Shown one piece after another: positions 52,058 through 59,795 of a stretch of DNA of 61,214 nucleotides. Location: assembly GCF_944327235.1 (NCBI RefSeq), contig NZ_CALVHE010000006.1, forward strand, positions 1-61,214. Direction: 5' to 3'. A program made the translations under genes and the position numbers. Numbering within the stretch: position 1 is the first letter of the stretch; each line of letters opens with the position of its first letter. The DNA is from an uncultured Desulfovibrio sp. (GTDB lineage: Bacteria > Desulfobacterota > Desulfovibrionia > Desulfovibrionales > Desulfovibrionaceae). A model generated the notes under the pieces. That model had not been told where the DNA came from. It ran no database searches and saw only the letters and a program-made list of their open reading frames with translations.

Positions 52058-52086
52058 ATAATCGCAGACTTGTTCCGCGCTGTCCA
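52058..52086 (-). promoter_or_regulatory. Candidate promoter of the sufC operon
   Basis: On the minus strand TGGACA (52081-52086), 17 bases, GATTAT (52058-52063). The leader to sufC would be about 165 bases. The divergent hldD promoter begins 31 bases away. Confidence 0.55.
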
Positions 52087-52117
52087 GCCCGCCGGACGGA
52101 TTTCCAGCGTCCGGAGC

Positions 52118-52146
52118 TTGCGCCGGGCAGGGCAAGCGGCTAGTAT
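52118..52146 (+). promoter_or_regulatory. Candidate promoter of hldD
   Basis: TTGCGC (52118-52123), 17 bases, TAGTAT (52141-52146), 43 bases upstream of the hldD start. Apart from this pair of promoters the 51885-52189 spacer holds nothing recognised. Confidence 0.55.
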
Positions 52147-52189
52147 CCCCCAGCAAGAGAACGCGCCACGGCGCATGAGGAGGTTTGGC

Positions 52190-53161
52190 ATGTACATCAT
52201 TACCGGGGGCGCGGGCTTCATCGGCAGCGCCATGCTGTGGCAGCTCAATCAGCAGGGCATCGACGACGTGGTGCTGGTGGATCATCTGGGCACGGACGAC
52301 AAATGGCGCAATCTGGTCAAGCTGACCTACGCCGACTACATCCACCGGGAGCGCTTCCGCGATCTTCTCCAGCGCGACGCCCTGCCGTGGAAGGTGGAGG
52401 CCATCATCCACCTTGGGGCCTGCTCAGACACCACGGAGGCGGACGGCGACTTCCTCATGGAGAACAACTTCCAGTTCAGCCGGGACATCTGCCGTTATGC
52501 GCTGGACAAGGGGGCCCGCTTCATCCAGGCCAGTTCCGCCGCCACCTACGGCGACGGTTCGCTGGGCTTCAGCGACGATCCCGACCTGCTGCCGAAACTG
52601 CGGCCGCTCAACCTCTACGCCTATTCCAAGCACCTCCTCGATCTCTGGCTGGTGCGGCACGGGCTGGACAAGGAGGTGGCGAGCCTCAAGTTCTTCAATG
52701 TCTACGGCCCCAACGAATACCACAAGGGCGAGATGCGCAGCGTCGTCTGCAAGGCGTACAAGCAGATCACCAAGCACGGCGATCTGGAGCTTTTCCGCTC
52801 CACCAGCCCGGAGATATCCGACGGCGAACAGAAACGGGACTTCGTCTACGTCAAGGACTGTACGGCGCTCATGAGCTGGCTGCTGGAAAACCGCAACGTC
52901 AACGGCATCCACAATGTGGGCACCGGGCGCGCCCGCAGCTTCAACGATCTGGGCCGGGCGGTCTTCAGCGCCATGCAGCGCTCCTGCCGCATCACCTATG
53001 TGGACATGCCGCGTATGCTGCACGGCAAATATCAGAATTTCACGCAGGCGGACATGAACTGGCTGGACAAGGTGGGCTGCCCCCTCAAGATGACCAGCCT
53101 TGAGGACGGCGTGACGGATTTTGTGCAGAACTACCTTTCGCAGCCCGACCCATATCTGTAG
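52190..53161 (+). CDS. hldD: ADP-L-glycero-D-manno-heptose 6-epimerase
   Basis: A 323-residue NAD(P)-dependent short-chain epimerase that makes ADP-L-glycero-D-manno-heptose for lipopolysaccharide inner core. The N-terminal Rossmann motif is 'MYIITGGAGFIGSAML', with 'HLGACSDTTEADGDFLMENN', the catalytic 'AYSKHLLD' and 'KFFNVYGPNEYHKGEM', all hallmarks of HldD/RfaD. Length is normal. GAGGAGG precedes the start. It is monocistronic with a strong terminator. Confidence 0.96.
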   Translation: MYIITGGAGFIGSAMLWQLNQQGIDDVVLVDHLGTDDKWRNLVKLTYADYIHRERFRDLLQRDALPWKVEAIIHLGACSDTTEADGDFLMENNFQFSRDICRYALDKGARFIQASSAATYGDGSLGFSDDPDLLPKLRPLNLYAYSKHLLDLWLVRHGLDKEVASLKFFNVYGPNEYHKGEMRSVVCKAYKQITKHGDLELFRSTSPEISDGEQKRDFVYVKDCTALMSWLLENRNVNGIHNVGTGRARSFNDLGRAVFSAMQRSCRITYVDMPRMLHGKYQNFTQADMNWLDKVGCPLKMTSLEDGVTDFVQNYLSQPDPYL

Positions 53162-53214
53162 GGAAGCCTCCTTTCGGCGGACGGCGCGGAGGCACGCCGC
53201 CGCAAAGGGATCGG

Positions 53215-53251
53215 GACGGGGGAGACGTAGACGTTTCCCCCGTCTTTTTTT
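53215..53251 (+). terminator. Intrinsic terminator of hldD
   Basis: GACGGGGGAGAC pairs with GTTTCCCCCGTC and is followed by seven T; its end abuts the stop codon of the convergent Memo-like gene. Confidence 0.88.
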
Positions 53252-54129
53252 CAGGGCAGGAAGAAACGCAGCCCGGCATAGCCCACCACATGGGCCATGT
53301 CGCCGGAAATGCTGCCGGACGTATCGTGCAGCGTCTGTTCCGCCAGCGGCGGCGTCTTGCCCGTCAGCTGGCGCAGGGCATAGAGCGCCAGCGCCAGCGG
53401 GGCCGCGCCGCACATGCTGATCCCCTCCCGCTGCGTGACGTGCAGCAGGCCGTCGGCGTCGCAGGCAAGGGCATGGCGCAGGGCCATCTCGTCCTTTTGC
53501 AGGGTGCGGTGCTGATCCTCGTAGTGGTTCATGTCCGAACTCACCACAAGGGCGACCTGCGGCATGTCCCCCTCCGCACTCCCGGAGGCGTTCGGCAGCA
53601 GACGCCCGGCAAGCAGGCGGGCCAGATCGCGCCCGGCCTGATGGAGCACGTCCCGCTGCCGTATCCCCACACAGATCGGCACGATGCGGAAGGGTTCCGG
53701 CTGGTGCGCCTGCAGGAAGGGCAGGATGACCTCCAGCGCGTGTTCGCGCAGATGGGCGTGGGTATCGGCTTCAAAGACGGTCGGCCCCTCGCAGAGCGCG
53801 GCGGCCAGACCGGTATCCACGGTGACCGGACCCAGCGGCGTGAGCCAGGCGCCGTCCGGCCAGACGGACAGGGGACGCCCCAAGCCCGTATGGTTGGGGC
53901 ACAGGAGGATGAGGGTACGCGGCAGCCGCATACCCGCCAGCGTTGCGCCGATGACATGCCCGCAGAAAACGTGTCCGGCGTGCGGCAGCATGAGGGCGAC
54001 GGGCGCGGTGTGGCGAGGGGCGGGCAGGGCATGTGCCCCGGCGTCCAGGAAGTGCCGCACTTCCTGCCGCAGATCCTCCGGAGCATCGGGATAAAAGCGG
54101 CCGGCGACCACCGGCTGACGGATAAGCAT
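53251..54129 (-). CDS. Memo-like protein (AmmeMemoRadiSam system protein B)
   Basis: 292 residues. 'RQPVVAGRFYP' at the start, 'LMLPHAGHVFCGHVIGATLAG', 'LLCPNHTGLG', 'LREHALEVILPFLQ' and 'VVSSDMNHYED' are signatures of the Memo/AmmB family, which has a dioxygenase-related fold. In bacteria it occurs with AmmA and a radical SAM protein in an ill-defined pathway. Neither partner is adjacent here. GGGAGG precedes the start. Confidence 0.9.
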   Translation of the reverse strand: MLIRQPVVAGRFYPDAPEDLRQEVRHFLDAGAHALPAPRHTAPVALMLPHAGHVFCGHVIGATLAGMRLPRTLILLCPNHTGLGRPLSVWPDGAWLTPLGPVTVDTGLAAALCEGPTVFEADTHAHLREHALEVILPFLQAHQPEPFRIVPICVGIRQRDVLHQAGRDLARLLAGRLLPNASGSAEGDMPQVALVVSSDMNHYEDQHRTLQKDEMALRHALACDADGLLHVTQREGISMCGAAPLALALYALRQLTGKTPPLAEQTLHDTSGSISGDMAHVVGYAGLRFFLP

Positions 54130-54217
54130 GAGACCTCCCTGCGGGAAAAGTGACGGCCGTCGTGCCCGTGGCTGTCCACGAACGATACGCCCCGCGGCGG
54201 ACGCGGGCGCATCCCTT

Positions 54218-54367
54218 TCGAGCATCTTCAGCTTGGAACGCTCCCCGCTCCAAACCATACGACCTGTCGTTGCGTGGAAAAAAAACGCGGCCATTCCGCT
54301 TGGCTTGGGCCGGGCGGCGCTGTACTGCCGCCTCGGATGTTGCCTTTTTCAAAGGCAACATGCTCCA
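54218..54367 (-). mobile_element. Type A element, copy 10 (decayed ends)
   Basis: Reverse orientation. The left end reads TCGAGCATCTTCAG and the right end CAACATGCTCCA; the TA duplications are gone but the body, including the GGAAAAAAAACGCGG core, is conserved. Confidence 0.72.
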
Positions 54368-54420
54368 CTGCGGCGACGGAGCCGGGGCAGGCGGCCGGGC
54401 TGGATGTTGGCCGGAAGATC

Positions 54421-54460
54421 CGCCCGGACGGGGAACGCGGGGTGCTCCCCCGTCCGGGCG
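54421..54460 (-). other. 13-bp hairpin between two type A copies
   Basis: CGCCCGGACGGGG (54421-54433) is exactly complementary to 54448-54460. It lies downstream of the aldehyde dehydrogenase gene on the minus strand but has no U tract. Confidence 0.5.
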
Positions 54461-54476
54461 CAAGTATCCTGTTCGT

Positions 54477-54534
54477 TAGAGCATTTTCAGTTTGGGACGC
54501 TTCCCGTTCCCAACCTCAAGGGCAAAACGCTCTA
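54477..54534 (-). mobile_element. Type A element, 58-bp internally deleted copy supplying a stop codon
   Basis: Has both intact ends, TAGAGCATTTTCAG and GGCAAAACGCTCTA, but only about 30 bases between them; the whole central core is missing. The final CTA (54532-54534) is the minus-strand TAG stop of the aldehyde dehydrogenase gene. The flanks imply an original TAA stop. Confidence 0.8.
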
Positions 54535-55995
54535 GTTGTCGATGCCGCCCATGAGGAAGAGGTGGGTCTCCATGTAGTCGTTGAGGCCCTCGCGGCTGCC
54601 TTCGCGGCCCATGCCGCTGAATTTCACGCCGCCGAAGGGCGTTTCCGCGGCGGCAAGGGTCACGTCGTTGATGCCGACCATGCCGTACTGCAGGGCCTCG
54701 GACACGCGCCAGATGCGCCCCAGATCGCGCGAGAAGAGGTAGGAGGCCAGACCGAAGCAGGTATCGTTGGCCAGAGAGACCGCTTCCTCTTCGGTGTCGA
54801 AGGGCATGATGGCGGCCACGGGGCCGAAGATCTCTTCCCGGAAGATGCGCATCTCACGGGTCAGACCGGTGAGCAGGGTCGGCTCGTAGAAGCGCGGGCC
54901 CATGCTGTGCGGCTTGCCGCCGGCCAGCAGGGTGGCCCCCTTGCTCAGGGCGTCCTGTACCAGTCCGTCCACGCGGCGGACGGCTTCCTCATTGATCAGG
55001 GGACCGATGGTCACGCCCGCGTCCAGACCGTTCCCCACGCGGAAGGCGTCCACCTTTTCCTTGAGGCCCCGCACGAAGGCGTCATGGATGCCGCGTTGCA
55101 CCAGAAAGCGATTGGCGCAGATGCAGGTCTGGCCCGCATTGCGGAACTTGCTGCCCACAGCGCCGGCCACGGCGGCGTCCAGCTGAGCGTCGTCAAAGAC
55201 GATGAAGGGCGCGTTGCCGCCCAGTTCCAGCGAAAGGCGCTTGAGGGTGGGGGCGCAGTCCGCGGCGAGCTGCTTGCCCACTTCGGTGGACCCCGTGAAG
55301 CTCAGCTTGCGCACCACCGGGCTCTGCGTGATCTCCCGGCCGATGGTGCCGGAGTCGCCGGTGAGGACGTTGATGACCCCGGCCGGGATGCCCGCACGGC
55401 GGGAAAGTTCGGCCAGAGCCAGCGCGCAGTAGGGCGTGGCGCTGGCGGGCTTGACCACCAGTGTGCAACCGGCGGCAATGGCCGGGGCAGCCTTGCGGGG
55501 CAGCATGGAGGAGGGGAAGTTCCAGGGGGTGATGACGCCCACCACGCCGATGGGCTGCTTTTGCGTCAGCGGACGCACACCGGCGCGCGGCGCGGGGACG
55601 ACGTCGCCGTAAGCGCGGCGGATCTCCTCCGCGAACCACGGGAAATAGCTGGCGCCCTGCAGGATCTCCCCACGGGCTTCTGCCAGCGGCTTGCCCTGTT
55701 CCAGCGTCAGGATGCGGCAGAGGTCGTCGATATGTTCCTCGATGAGTTCGCCCCAGCGGCGCAGCTTTGCCCCGCGCTCCTGCAGGGGGACCTTGCGCCA
55801 GACGGCGAAGGCGGCTTCCGCCGCGGCGATGGCGGCGCGGGCGTCGTTGGCCGTACAGCGCGGCACGCTGCCCAGATCTTCACCCGTGGCGGGATTGATG
55901 ACCGGCAGCGTGGCGCCGTTTTCGGCATCCTGCCACTGGCCGTTGATGTAGGCCTGGTGGCGCAACAGATCGGGGTCCTTCAGATGTTTGGGCAT
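54532..55995 (-). CDS. NAD(P)-dependent aldehyde dehydrogenase (succinate-semialdehyde dehydrogenase-like)
   Basis: A 487-residue member of the aldehyde dehydrogenase superfamily. The general base is Glu257 in LELGGNAPF and the catalytic cysteine is Cys291 in NAGQTCICANRF. 'FTGSTEVG' and 'TPWNFPSSMLPRKAAPAIAAGC' mark the cofactor site. The 'CIC' motif with following 'ANRFLVQ' and the 'IGPLI' stretch are typical of GabD-type enzymes, making succinate semialdehyde a reasonable but unproven substrate. AAAGGAGG precedes the start. The stop codon is part of a short type A element. Confidence 0.9.
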   Translation of the reverse strand: MPKHLKDPDLLRHQAYINGQWQDAENGATLPVINPATGEDLGSVPRCTANDARAAIAAAEAAFAVWRKVPLQERGAKLRRWGELIEEHIDDLCRILTLEQGKPLAEARGEILQGASYFPWFAEEIRRAYGDVVPAPRAGVRPLTQKQPIGVVGVITPWNFPSSMLPRKAAPAIAAGCTLVVKPASATPYCALALAELSRRAGIPAGVINVLTGDSGTIGREITQSPVVRKLSFTGSTEVGKQLAADCAPTLKRLSLELGGNAPFIVFDDAQLDAAVAGAVGSKFRNAGQTCICANRFLVQRGIHDAFVRGLKEKVDAFRVGNGLDAGVTIGPLINEEAVRRVDGLVQDALSKGATLLAGGKPHSMGPRFYEPTLLTGLTREMRIFREEIFGPVAAIMPFDTEEEAVSLANDTCFGLASYLFSRDLGRIWRVSEALQYGMVGINDVTLAAAETPFGGVKFSGMGREGSREGLNDYMETHLFLMGGIDN

Positions 55996-56082
55996 ATGGC
56001 CTCCTTTATGTGTTGTGCCGCCTGTGCGGCGAAAATTCTGTACGGCCTTCCGAGTCCTGTTCCGGCCGCGCGGCTGTCCTCC

Positions 56083-56173
56083 CCGATAAAAGCGCGCTTG
56101 GGAAGGGTGGGGGCTTGGCGGAGGGGTTCCCCTTCCCCCCAAACAAACAGCGAAGAGCGTCAACAGTCCCCTA
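56083..56173 (-). mobile_element. Type D element, partial copy 3
   Basis: In reverse orientation it carries 'gcgcgcttgggaagggtgggggcttgg', a ttccccttcccccc run and a right end CTGTTGAC (read from the other strand) before CCCCTAG. This parallels the left half of the copy at 37527. Its terminal TA at 56172-56173 is shared with the adjoining type B element. The left limit is approximate. Confidence 0.55.
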
Positions 56174-56323
56174 GAGCGGATTCGCATTGAAATCGTGTCC
56201 AATTTCCATGCTGACGCTGCCCTCACACTACGGAAAAAGCGTGGTTTTTCCGTGTGTTCGGTTGCGGGTAGTCGCTCTCGCGACTACCAGAGCGATCCAC
56301 ATTTTCAATGTGGGATTGCTCTA
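56172..56323 (-). mobile_element. Type B element, copy 2, supplying the pyrC stop codon
   Basis: A 152-bp inverted copy of 32174-32327, from TAGAGCGGATTCGC to GGGATTGCTCTA. The last CTA (56321-56323) is the minus-strand TAG stop of pyrC. The two copies match nearly base for base over most of their length, suggesting recent movement. Confidence 0.85.
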
Positions 56324-57583
56324 AAACAACTGTACGCCGTCGCACCAGTGGTGCCGCACGCGGCCCCGCATCGTCTCTCCGAGGAAGGGCGTATTGGCGC
56401 TCTTGGAGTACAGGGTCTCCGGGCTGACCGTCCATTCCGTTTCGGGATCGAAGAGGAAGAAGTCCGCCGGATCGCCGGGCTCGAAGCGGTTGCAGGGCAG
56501 GCCGAAAATTTCGGCCGGGCCGTAGCACCAGCGCTGATGCAGGAGGGCCTCGTCCCAGATGCCCTCGCGCACCAGCCGCCAGGTCAGCGGCAGGGCAAGA
56601 TCGAGGCCGGTGAAGCCCTTGGGGGCCTCGTCGAGCGTGCGTTCCTTTTCATGCAGGGCATGAGGGGCGTGGTCGGTGCTGAGCACGCCGAGGATGCCGT
56701 CTCGTACGGCCTGGCGCAGGGCCTCCCGGTCCTCGGGACGGCGCAGCGGCGGGCTGACCTTGGCATTGGCGTTGTAGCCGCGCAGGGCGCTTTCATCGAG
56801 CATGAGATAATGCGGGCAGGTCTCGGCCGTCACCTTGACGCCACGCGCTCTGGCCCAGCGGAGCACGTCCACGGAAAGCGCCGAGGAGACATGAGAGATG
56901 TGGATGGGGATATCCAGATATTCCGACAGCATGGCATCACGGGCCACTTGTACGGCCTCACCGGCGGCGGGCTGTCCCTTGACGCCGAGCTCGCCGCTGA
57001 GTTCGCCTTCGTTCATGACCCAGCCCCGGGCCAGATCCGGGTCTTCGCAATGGTCCATGACCACCATGCCGAGATCGGCGGCGTATTCCATGACGCGGCG
57101 CATCATCTCGGCGCTGCTCACCGGACAACCGTCATTGGAGACGGCCACGCAGCCGGCGTCCTTCAGTTCTCCGAGCGGAGCCAGCTCCTGCCCGGCAAGC
57201 CCCACGGTGGCGGCGGCCACGGGATAGAGGCGCGGCCCGTGGGGCCAGGCGGTGCGGGCCTTTTCCAGCATGTAGCGGGTAACGGCGGCCGTGTCGTTGA
57301 CGGGACGGGTATTGGCCATGCACATGACCGCGCCGAAGCCGCCGTGAGCGGCGGCGGCAAGGCCGGTGACCACGTCTTCCTTGTATTCGTAACCGGGGTC
57401 CCGGAAATGGGCGTGCACGTCGATGAAACTCGGCATGAGCAGCAGACCGTCGGCCTCGAAGACCTCACAACCTTCCGGCAGGGGCTGGTGTCCGGCCGGG
57501 GTCATGGTGAGCACGCGGCCGTCCCGGACGAGCAGGTCCACCGGGGCGTCAAGATGACGGGCATTTTTGATGCAGAGGGTCAT
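56321..57583 (-). CDS. pyrC: Dihydroorotase
   Basis: A 420-residue amidohydrolase of de novo pyrimidine synthesis, cyclising carbamoyl-aspartate to dihydroorotate. Metal ligands His57 and His59 lie in IDVHAHFRDPG, with 'MANTRPVNDT' (substrate Asn/Arg), 'ETCPHYLML' and 'GVLSTDHAPH' (catalytic Asp). This is the longer class I (Bacillus PyrC-like) type. It begins 2 bases after pyrB, with a GGAGACT ribosome binding site inside the end of pyrB. Its TAG stop is part of a type B element. Confidence 0.97.
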   Translation of the reverse strand: MTLCIKNARHLDAPVDLLVRDGRVLTMTPAGHQPLPEGCEVFEADGLLLMPSFIDVHAHFRDPGYEYKEDVVTGLAAAAHGGFGAVMCMANTRPVNDTAAVTRYMLEKARTAWPHGPRLYPVAAATVGLAGQELAPLGELKDAGCVAVSNDGCPVSSAEMMRRVMEYAADLGMVVMDHCEDPDLARGWVMNEGELSGELGVKGQPAAGEAVQVARDAMLSEYLDIPIHISHVSSALSVDVLRWARARGVKVTAETCPHYLMLDESALRGYNANAKVSPPLRRPEDREALRQAVRDGILGVLSTDHAPHALHEKERTLDEAPKGFTGLDLALPLTWRLVREGIWDEALLHQRWCYGPAEIFGLPCNRFEPGDPADFFLFDPETEWTVSPETLYSKSANTPFLGETMRGRVRHHWCDGVQLF

Positions 57584-57585
57584 GA

Positions 57586-58554
57586 TTAGTCTCCATGCTG
57601 CGGGGCGGCGGCCCCTTCGTTGCGGGTGGCCAGAAGATAGAGGACGGCCATGCGGGTGGCCACGCCGGAGGACACCTGATCCAGCACGCGGCTGTGCGGA
57701 CCGTCCGCCACGGCGTCAGCGATCTCCAGCCCGCGGTTCATGGGGCCGGGATGGAGCACCAGCGCATCCGGCCTGGCCTTGTCCAGCCGGGCGGGCGTCA
57801 GGCAGTAGCGGCGGGAATATTCCGTGAGGTCCGGCAGCAGACCGGCCTGCTGCCGCTCGAGCTGCAGGCGCAGGCACATGACGGCGTCGGAATCGCGCAC
57901 GGCGGCATCCGGGTCGGCAACGACCTCCGCCGGCCAGTTGTGGACGCCCGCCGGCAGCAGGGTGCGCGGGGCGCAAAGACGGACGCGAGCGCCCAGCAGG
58001 GTGAGCAGGTGCACATTGGAGCGGGCCACGCGGCTGTGGGCGATGTCTCCGAGGATGGTCACCACGCGCCCGTTGAAATCCGTGCCCCAGTGGCGGCTCA
58101 GGGTCAGGCTGTCCAGCAGGGCCTGCGTGGGGTGGGCGTGCCAGCCGTCGCCACCGTTGACGATGCCGCAGGGCAGGCGTTCGGCAAGGAAGCGGGCCGC
58201 GCCGCTGCTGGGGTGGCGGATGACGATGACGTCCGGGCTCATGGCCTGCAGGGTGAGGGCCGTATCCTTGAGGCTTTCGCCCTTGTTGAGGCTGGAACCG
58301 GACTTGGCGAGCGAGTAGGTGTCGGCGGAGAGGCGTTTGCCCGCCACGTCAAAGGAGGTCTTGGTGCGGGTGCTGTTCTCCACAAAGAAGAGGATGACGG
58401 TCTTGCCCTTGAGCGTGGGCACCTTCTTGACGGGACGCTGGTTGATCTCCTGGAAGCTGGCGGCCACATCGAGGATGTGGAGAACATCCTCCCGGCTGAG
58501 CTGGGAAATGTCCAGCAGGTCCTTGTGCGTCCACTGATAGCGATTGTCGTTCAT
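57586..58554 (-). CDS. pyrB: Aspartate carbamoyltransferase catalytic subunit
   Basis: A 322-residue enzyme joining carbamoyl phosphate and aspartate. The carbamoyl-phosphate loop STRTKTSF is at 61-68, followed by '[12 protein letters not shown]', '[18 protein letters not shown]', '[13 protein letters not shown]' and '[13 protein letters not shown]', the full family set. No pyrI regulatory subunit is adjacent. It has no strong Shine-Dalgarno sequence of its own. Instead its ATG overlaps the stop of a 42-codon leader ORF that runs through an intrinsic terminator, so expression is probably controlled by UTP-sensitive attenuation. Confidence 0.97.
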   Translation of the reverse strand: MNDNRYQWTHKDLLDISQLSREDVLHILDVAASFQEINQRPVKKVPTLKGKTVILFFVENSTRTKTSFDVAGKRLSADTYSLAKSGSSLNKGESLKDTALTLQAMSPDVIVIRHPSSGAARFLAERLPCGIVNGGDGWHAHPTQALLDSLTLSRHWGTDFNGRVVTILGDIAHSRVARSNVHLLTLLGARVRLCAPRTLLPAGVHNWPAEVVADPDAAVRDSDAVMCLRLQLERQQAGLLPDLTEYSRRYCLTPARLDKARPDALVLHPGPMNRGLEIADAVADGPHSRVLDQVSSGVATRMAVLYLLATRNEGAAAPQHGD

Positions 58555-58679
58555 GGCAGTGTGGGGCTGAAGTCAAAAAAAGCCCCGCTCGCGCGGGGAT
58601 GGGACAAATAAAAAAGATGCGTTCCGTCAGGGTACGAACACAGGAAAATCGTCGAAAAAGGGACGGTTGCGCGGCTCAT
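58551..58679 (-). CDS. PyrL-like leader peptide of the pyrBC operon
   Basis: A 42-codon ORF from ATG 58679 to a TGA that overlaps the pyrB ATG (CCATGA). It reads [19 protein letters not shown], then [19 protein letters not shown], then PTLP. Codons around 22-25 span a T-rich tract (CATCTTTTTTATTTG), and codons 28-35 span the terminator hairpin and its T run, giving SGAFF. The E. coli pyrBI leader peptide has the same layout, including a GAFF read from its terminator. In that model, low UTP makes polymerase pause in the U-rich tract so that the trailing ribosome disrupts the terminator. The predicted promoter puts the 5' end almost at the ATG, so initiation may be leaderless. Confidence 0.7.
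   Translation of the reverse strand: MSRATVPFSTIFLCSYPDGTHLFYLSHPRASGAFFDFSPTLP
58575..58598 (-). terminator. pyrB attenuator (intrinsic terminator within the leader ORF)
   Basis: On the minus strand CCCCGC pairs with GCGGGG around GCGA, followed by CTTTTTTT (58575-58581), 21 bases before the pyrB start. No gene lies upstream on this strand, so it can only act on the pyr transcript. Confidence 0.82.
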
Positions 58680-58685
58680 ACGGCA

Positions 58686-58714
58686 ACGCTAGACCGGCGC
58701 GTCCGCTTTGTAAA
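58686..58714 (-). promoter_or_regulatory. Promoter of the pyr operon
   Basis: On the minus strand TTTACA (58709-58714), 17 bases, TAGCGT (58686-58691). Transcription would begin near 58680, at the leader ATG. Confidence 0.5.
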
Positions 58715-58729
58715 GGAGAAAATGCCCGG

Positions 58730-58758
58730 TTGACGCTGCCCCGGCCTTTGACTAGGGT
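58730..58758 (+). promoter_or_regulatory. Promoter of the yitT-like gene
   Basis: TTGACG (58730-58735), 17 bases, TAGGGT (58753-58758). The -10 lies inside an inverted repeat TTGAC-TAGG-GTCAA (58749-58762) that could be an operator. Confidence 0.5.
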
Positions 58759-58839
58759 CAAGCTGCGTGTTCACGCCATGCGGGGGACGTTTCCCTTCGG
58801 CCTGCCGCCGGAGGGCTTTCCCGCGATCTCGGAGACATC

Positions 58840-59709
58840 ATGAAACTTGTACAGACATATAATCGCAAACTGGCCGAATCCGTCTGGTGGAACCTGCTCT
58901 GGCTCACGGTCGGCGCGCTGCTGGTCACCATCTGCATCCAGTCCGTGGCCACGCCGCACAATTTCGTGGCCGGGGGCATCCTCGGCATGGCCTATCTGGT
59001 CTGGCACTGGACGGGCGCGCTGGATCTGCTGCTCTGGTATCTGCTCTTGTCCGTGCCCATCTGGGTCTGGGGCTGGTTCTTCGTGGGACGGCGCTTTTTG
59101 CTCTACACGGCGTACGGCACCATCTGCACCACGGTCTTCGGCATGTTCCTCAACGTGCAGATCCCGCTGCAGACCGAGGTGTACGCGGCGGTCATCGCCG
59201 GCGTGCTGCACGGCGCGGGCATGGGCATCATGCTGCGCACTCTGGGCAGCAGCGGCGGTACGGACATCATCGCCGTGGCCCTCAAACAGCGCTGGAACGT
59301 GCCCATCGGACAGTTCTCCTTCGGCGTCAATGCCGTGGTCTACCTGCTGGCGGGCTTCAGTCTGAATCTGGACCTCATCGTGGCCTCCGTGCTGATGATG
59401 TTCATCTCGGCCAATACGCTGGAATATGTGCTCGGCATGTTCAACCGGCGCAAGCTGGTGCTCGTCATCTCCGAGCGCGGCGAGGAGATCAGCGAAGCCA
59501 TCCTGGTGACCGAGCGTTTCGGCGTGACCCTCATGCGCGGCAAGGGGGCGTATTCCGGCGCGGACAAGGAGATCCTGTTGACCGTGACCAACAATGTGGT
59601 GCTCAAGCGGCTGGAAAATCTGGTGTACACCATCGACCCCGGCGCGCTCTTCATCGTGGAGAACACCTTTTACGTGTCCGGCGGGCAGTTTGCCCGGCGG
59701 GACAGATAG
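58840..59709 (+). CDS. YitT-family membrane protein (DUF161 plus DUF2179)
   Basis: 289 residues. The N-terminal ~200 residues contain five or six hydrophobic helices with the family pattern 'IQSVATPHNFVAGGILGMAYL' and 'RTLGSSGGTDIIAV'. The C-terminal soluble DUF2179 domain follows (ISEAILVTERFGVTLMRGKGAYSG, 'DPGALFIVENTFYVSGG'). The biochemical function of the family is not established; some members are linked to transport or stress. GGAG precedes the start. It is divergent from the pyr operon and followed by the amidohydrolase gene after 86 bases. Confidence 0.9.
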   Translation: MKLVQTYNRKLAESVWWNLLWLTVGALLVTICIQSVATPHNFVAGGILGMAYLVWHWTGALDLLLWYLLLSVPIWVWGWFFVGRRFLLYTAYGTICTTVFGMFLNVQIPLQTEVYAAVIAGVLHGAGMGIMLRTLGSSGGTDIIAVALKQRWNVPIGQFSFGVNAVVYLLAGFSLNLDLIVASVLMMFISANTLEYVLGMFNRRKLVLVISERGEEISEAILVTERFGVTLMRGKGAYSGADKEILLTVTNNVVLKRLENLVYTIDPGALFIVENTFYVSGGQFARRDR

Positions 59710-59795
59710 GGCGGATGCCGACAATGCCCCGGAGCTTGCTGAGCCATCCGCGGCGTGTGCGGCAGACGTTTTGTCGCCCTGCATGAGGAGGTTGC

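Larger units (their letters stand above)
54130..54531. other. Repeat-filled intergenic region
   Basis: Between the Memo-like and aldehyde dehydrogenase genes (both minus strand) lie two type A copies and a 13-bp hairpin, each listed separately. Nothing else is recognised. Confidence 0.5.

Noticed and set aside
54218..54534. CRISPR array formed by the closely spaced repeats
   Set aside because: The repeat copies here differ in length, orientation and spacing, and there are no cas genes. They are TA-flanked dispersed elements.
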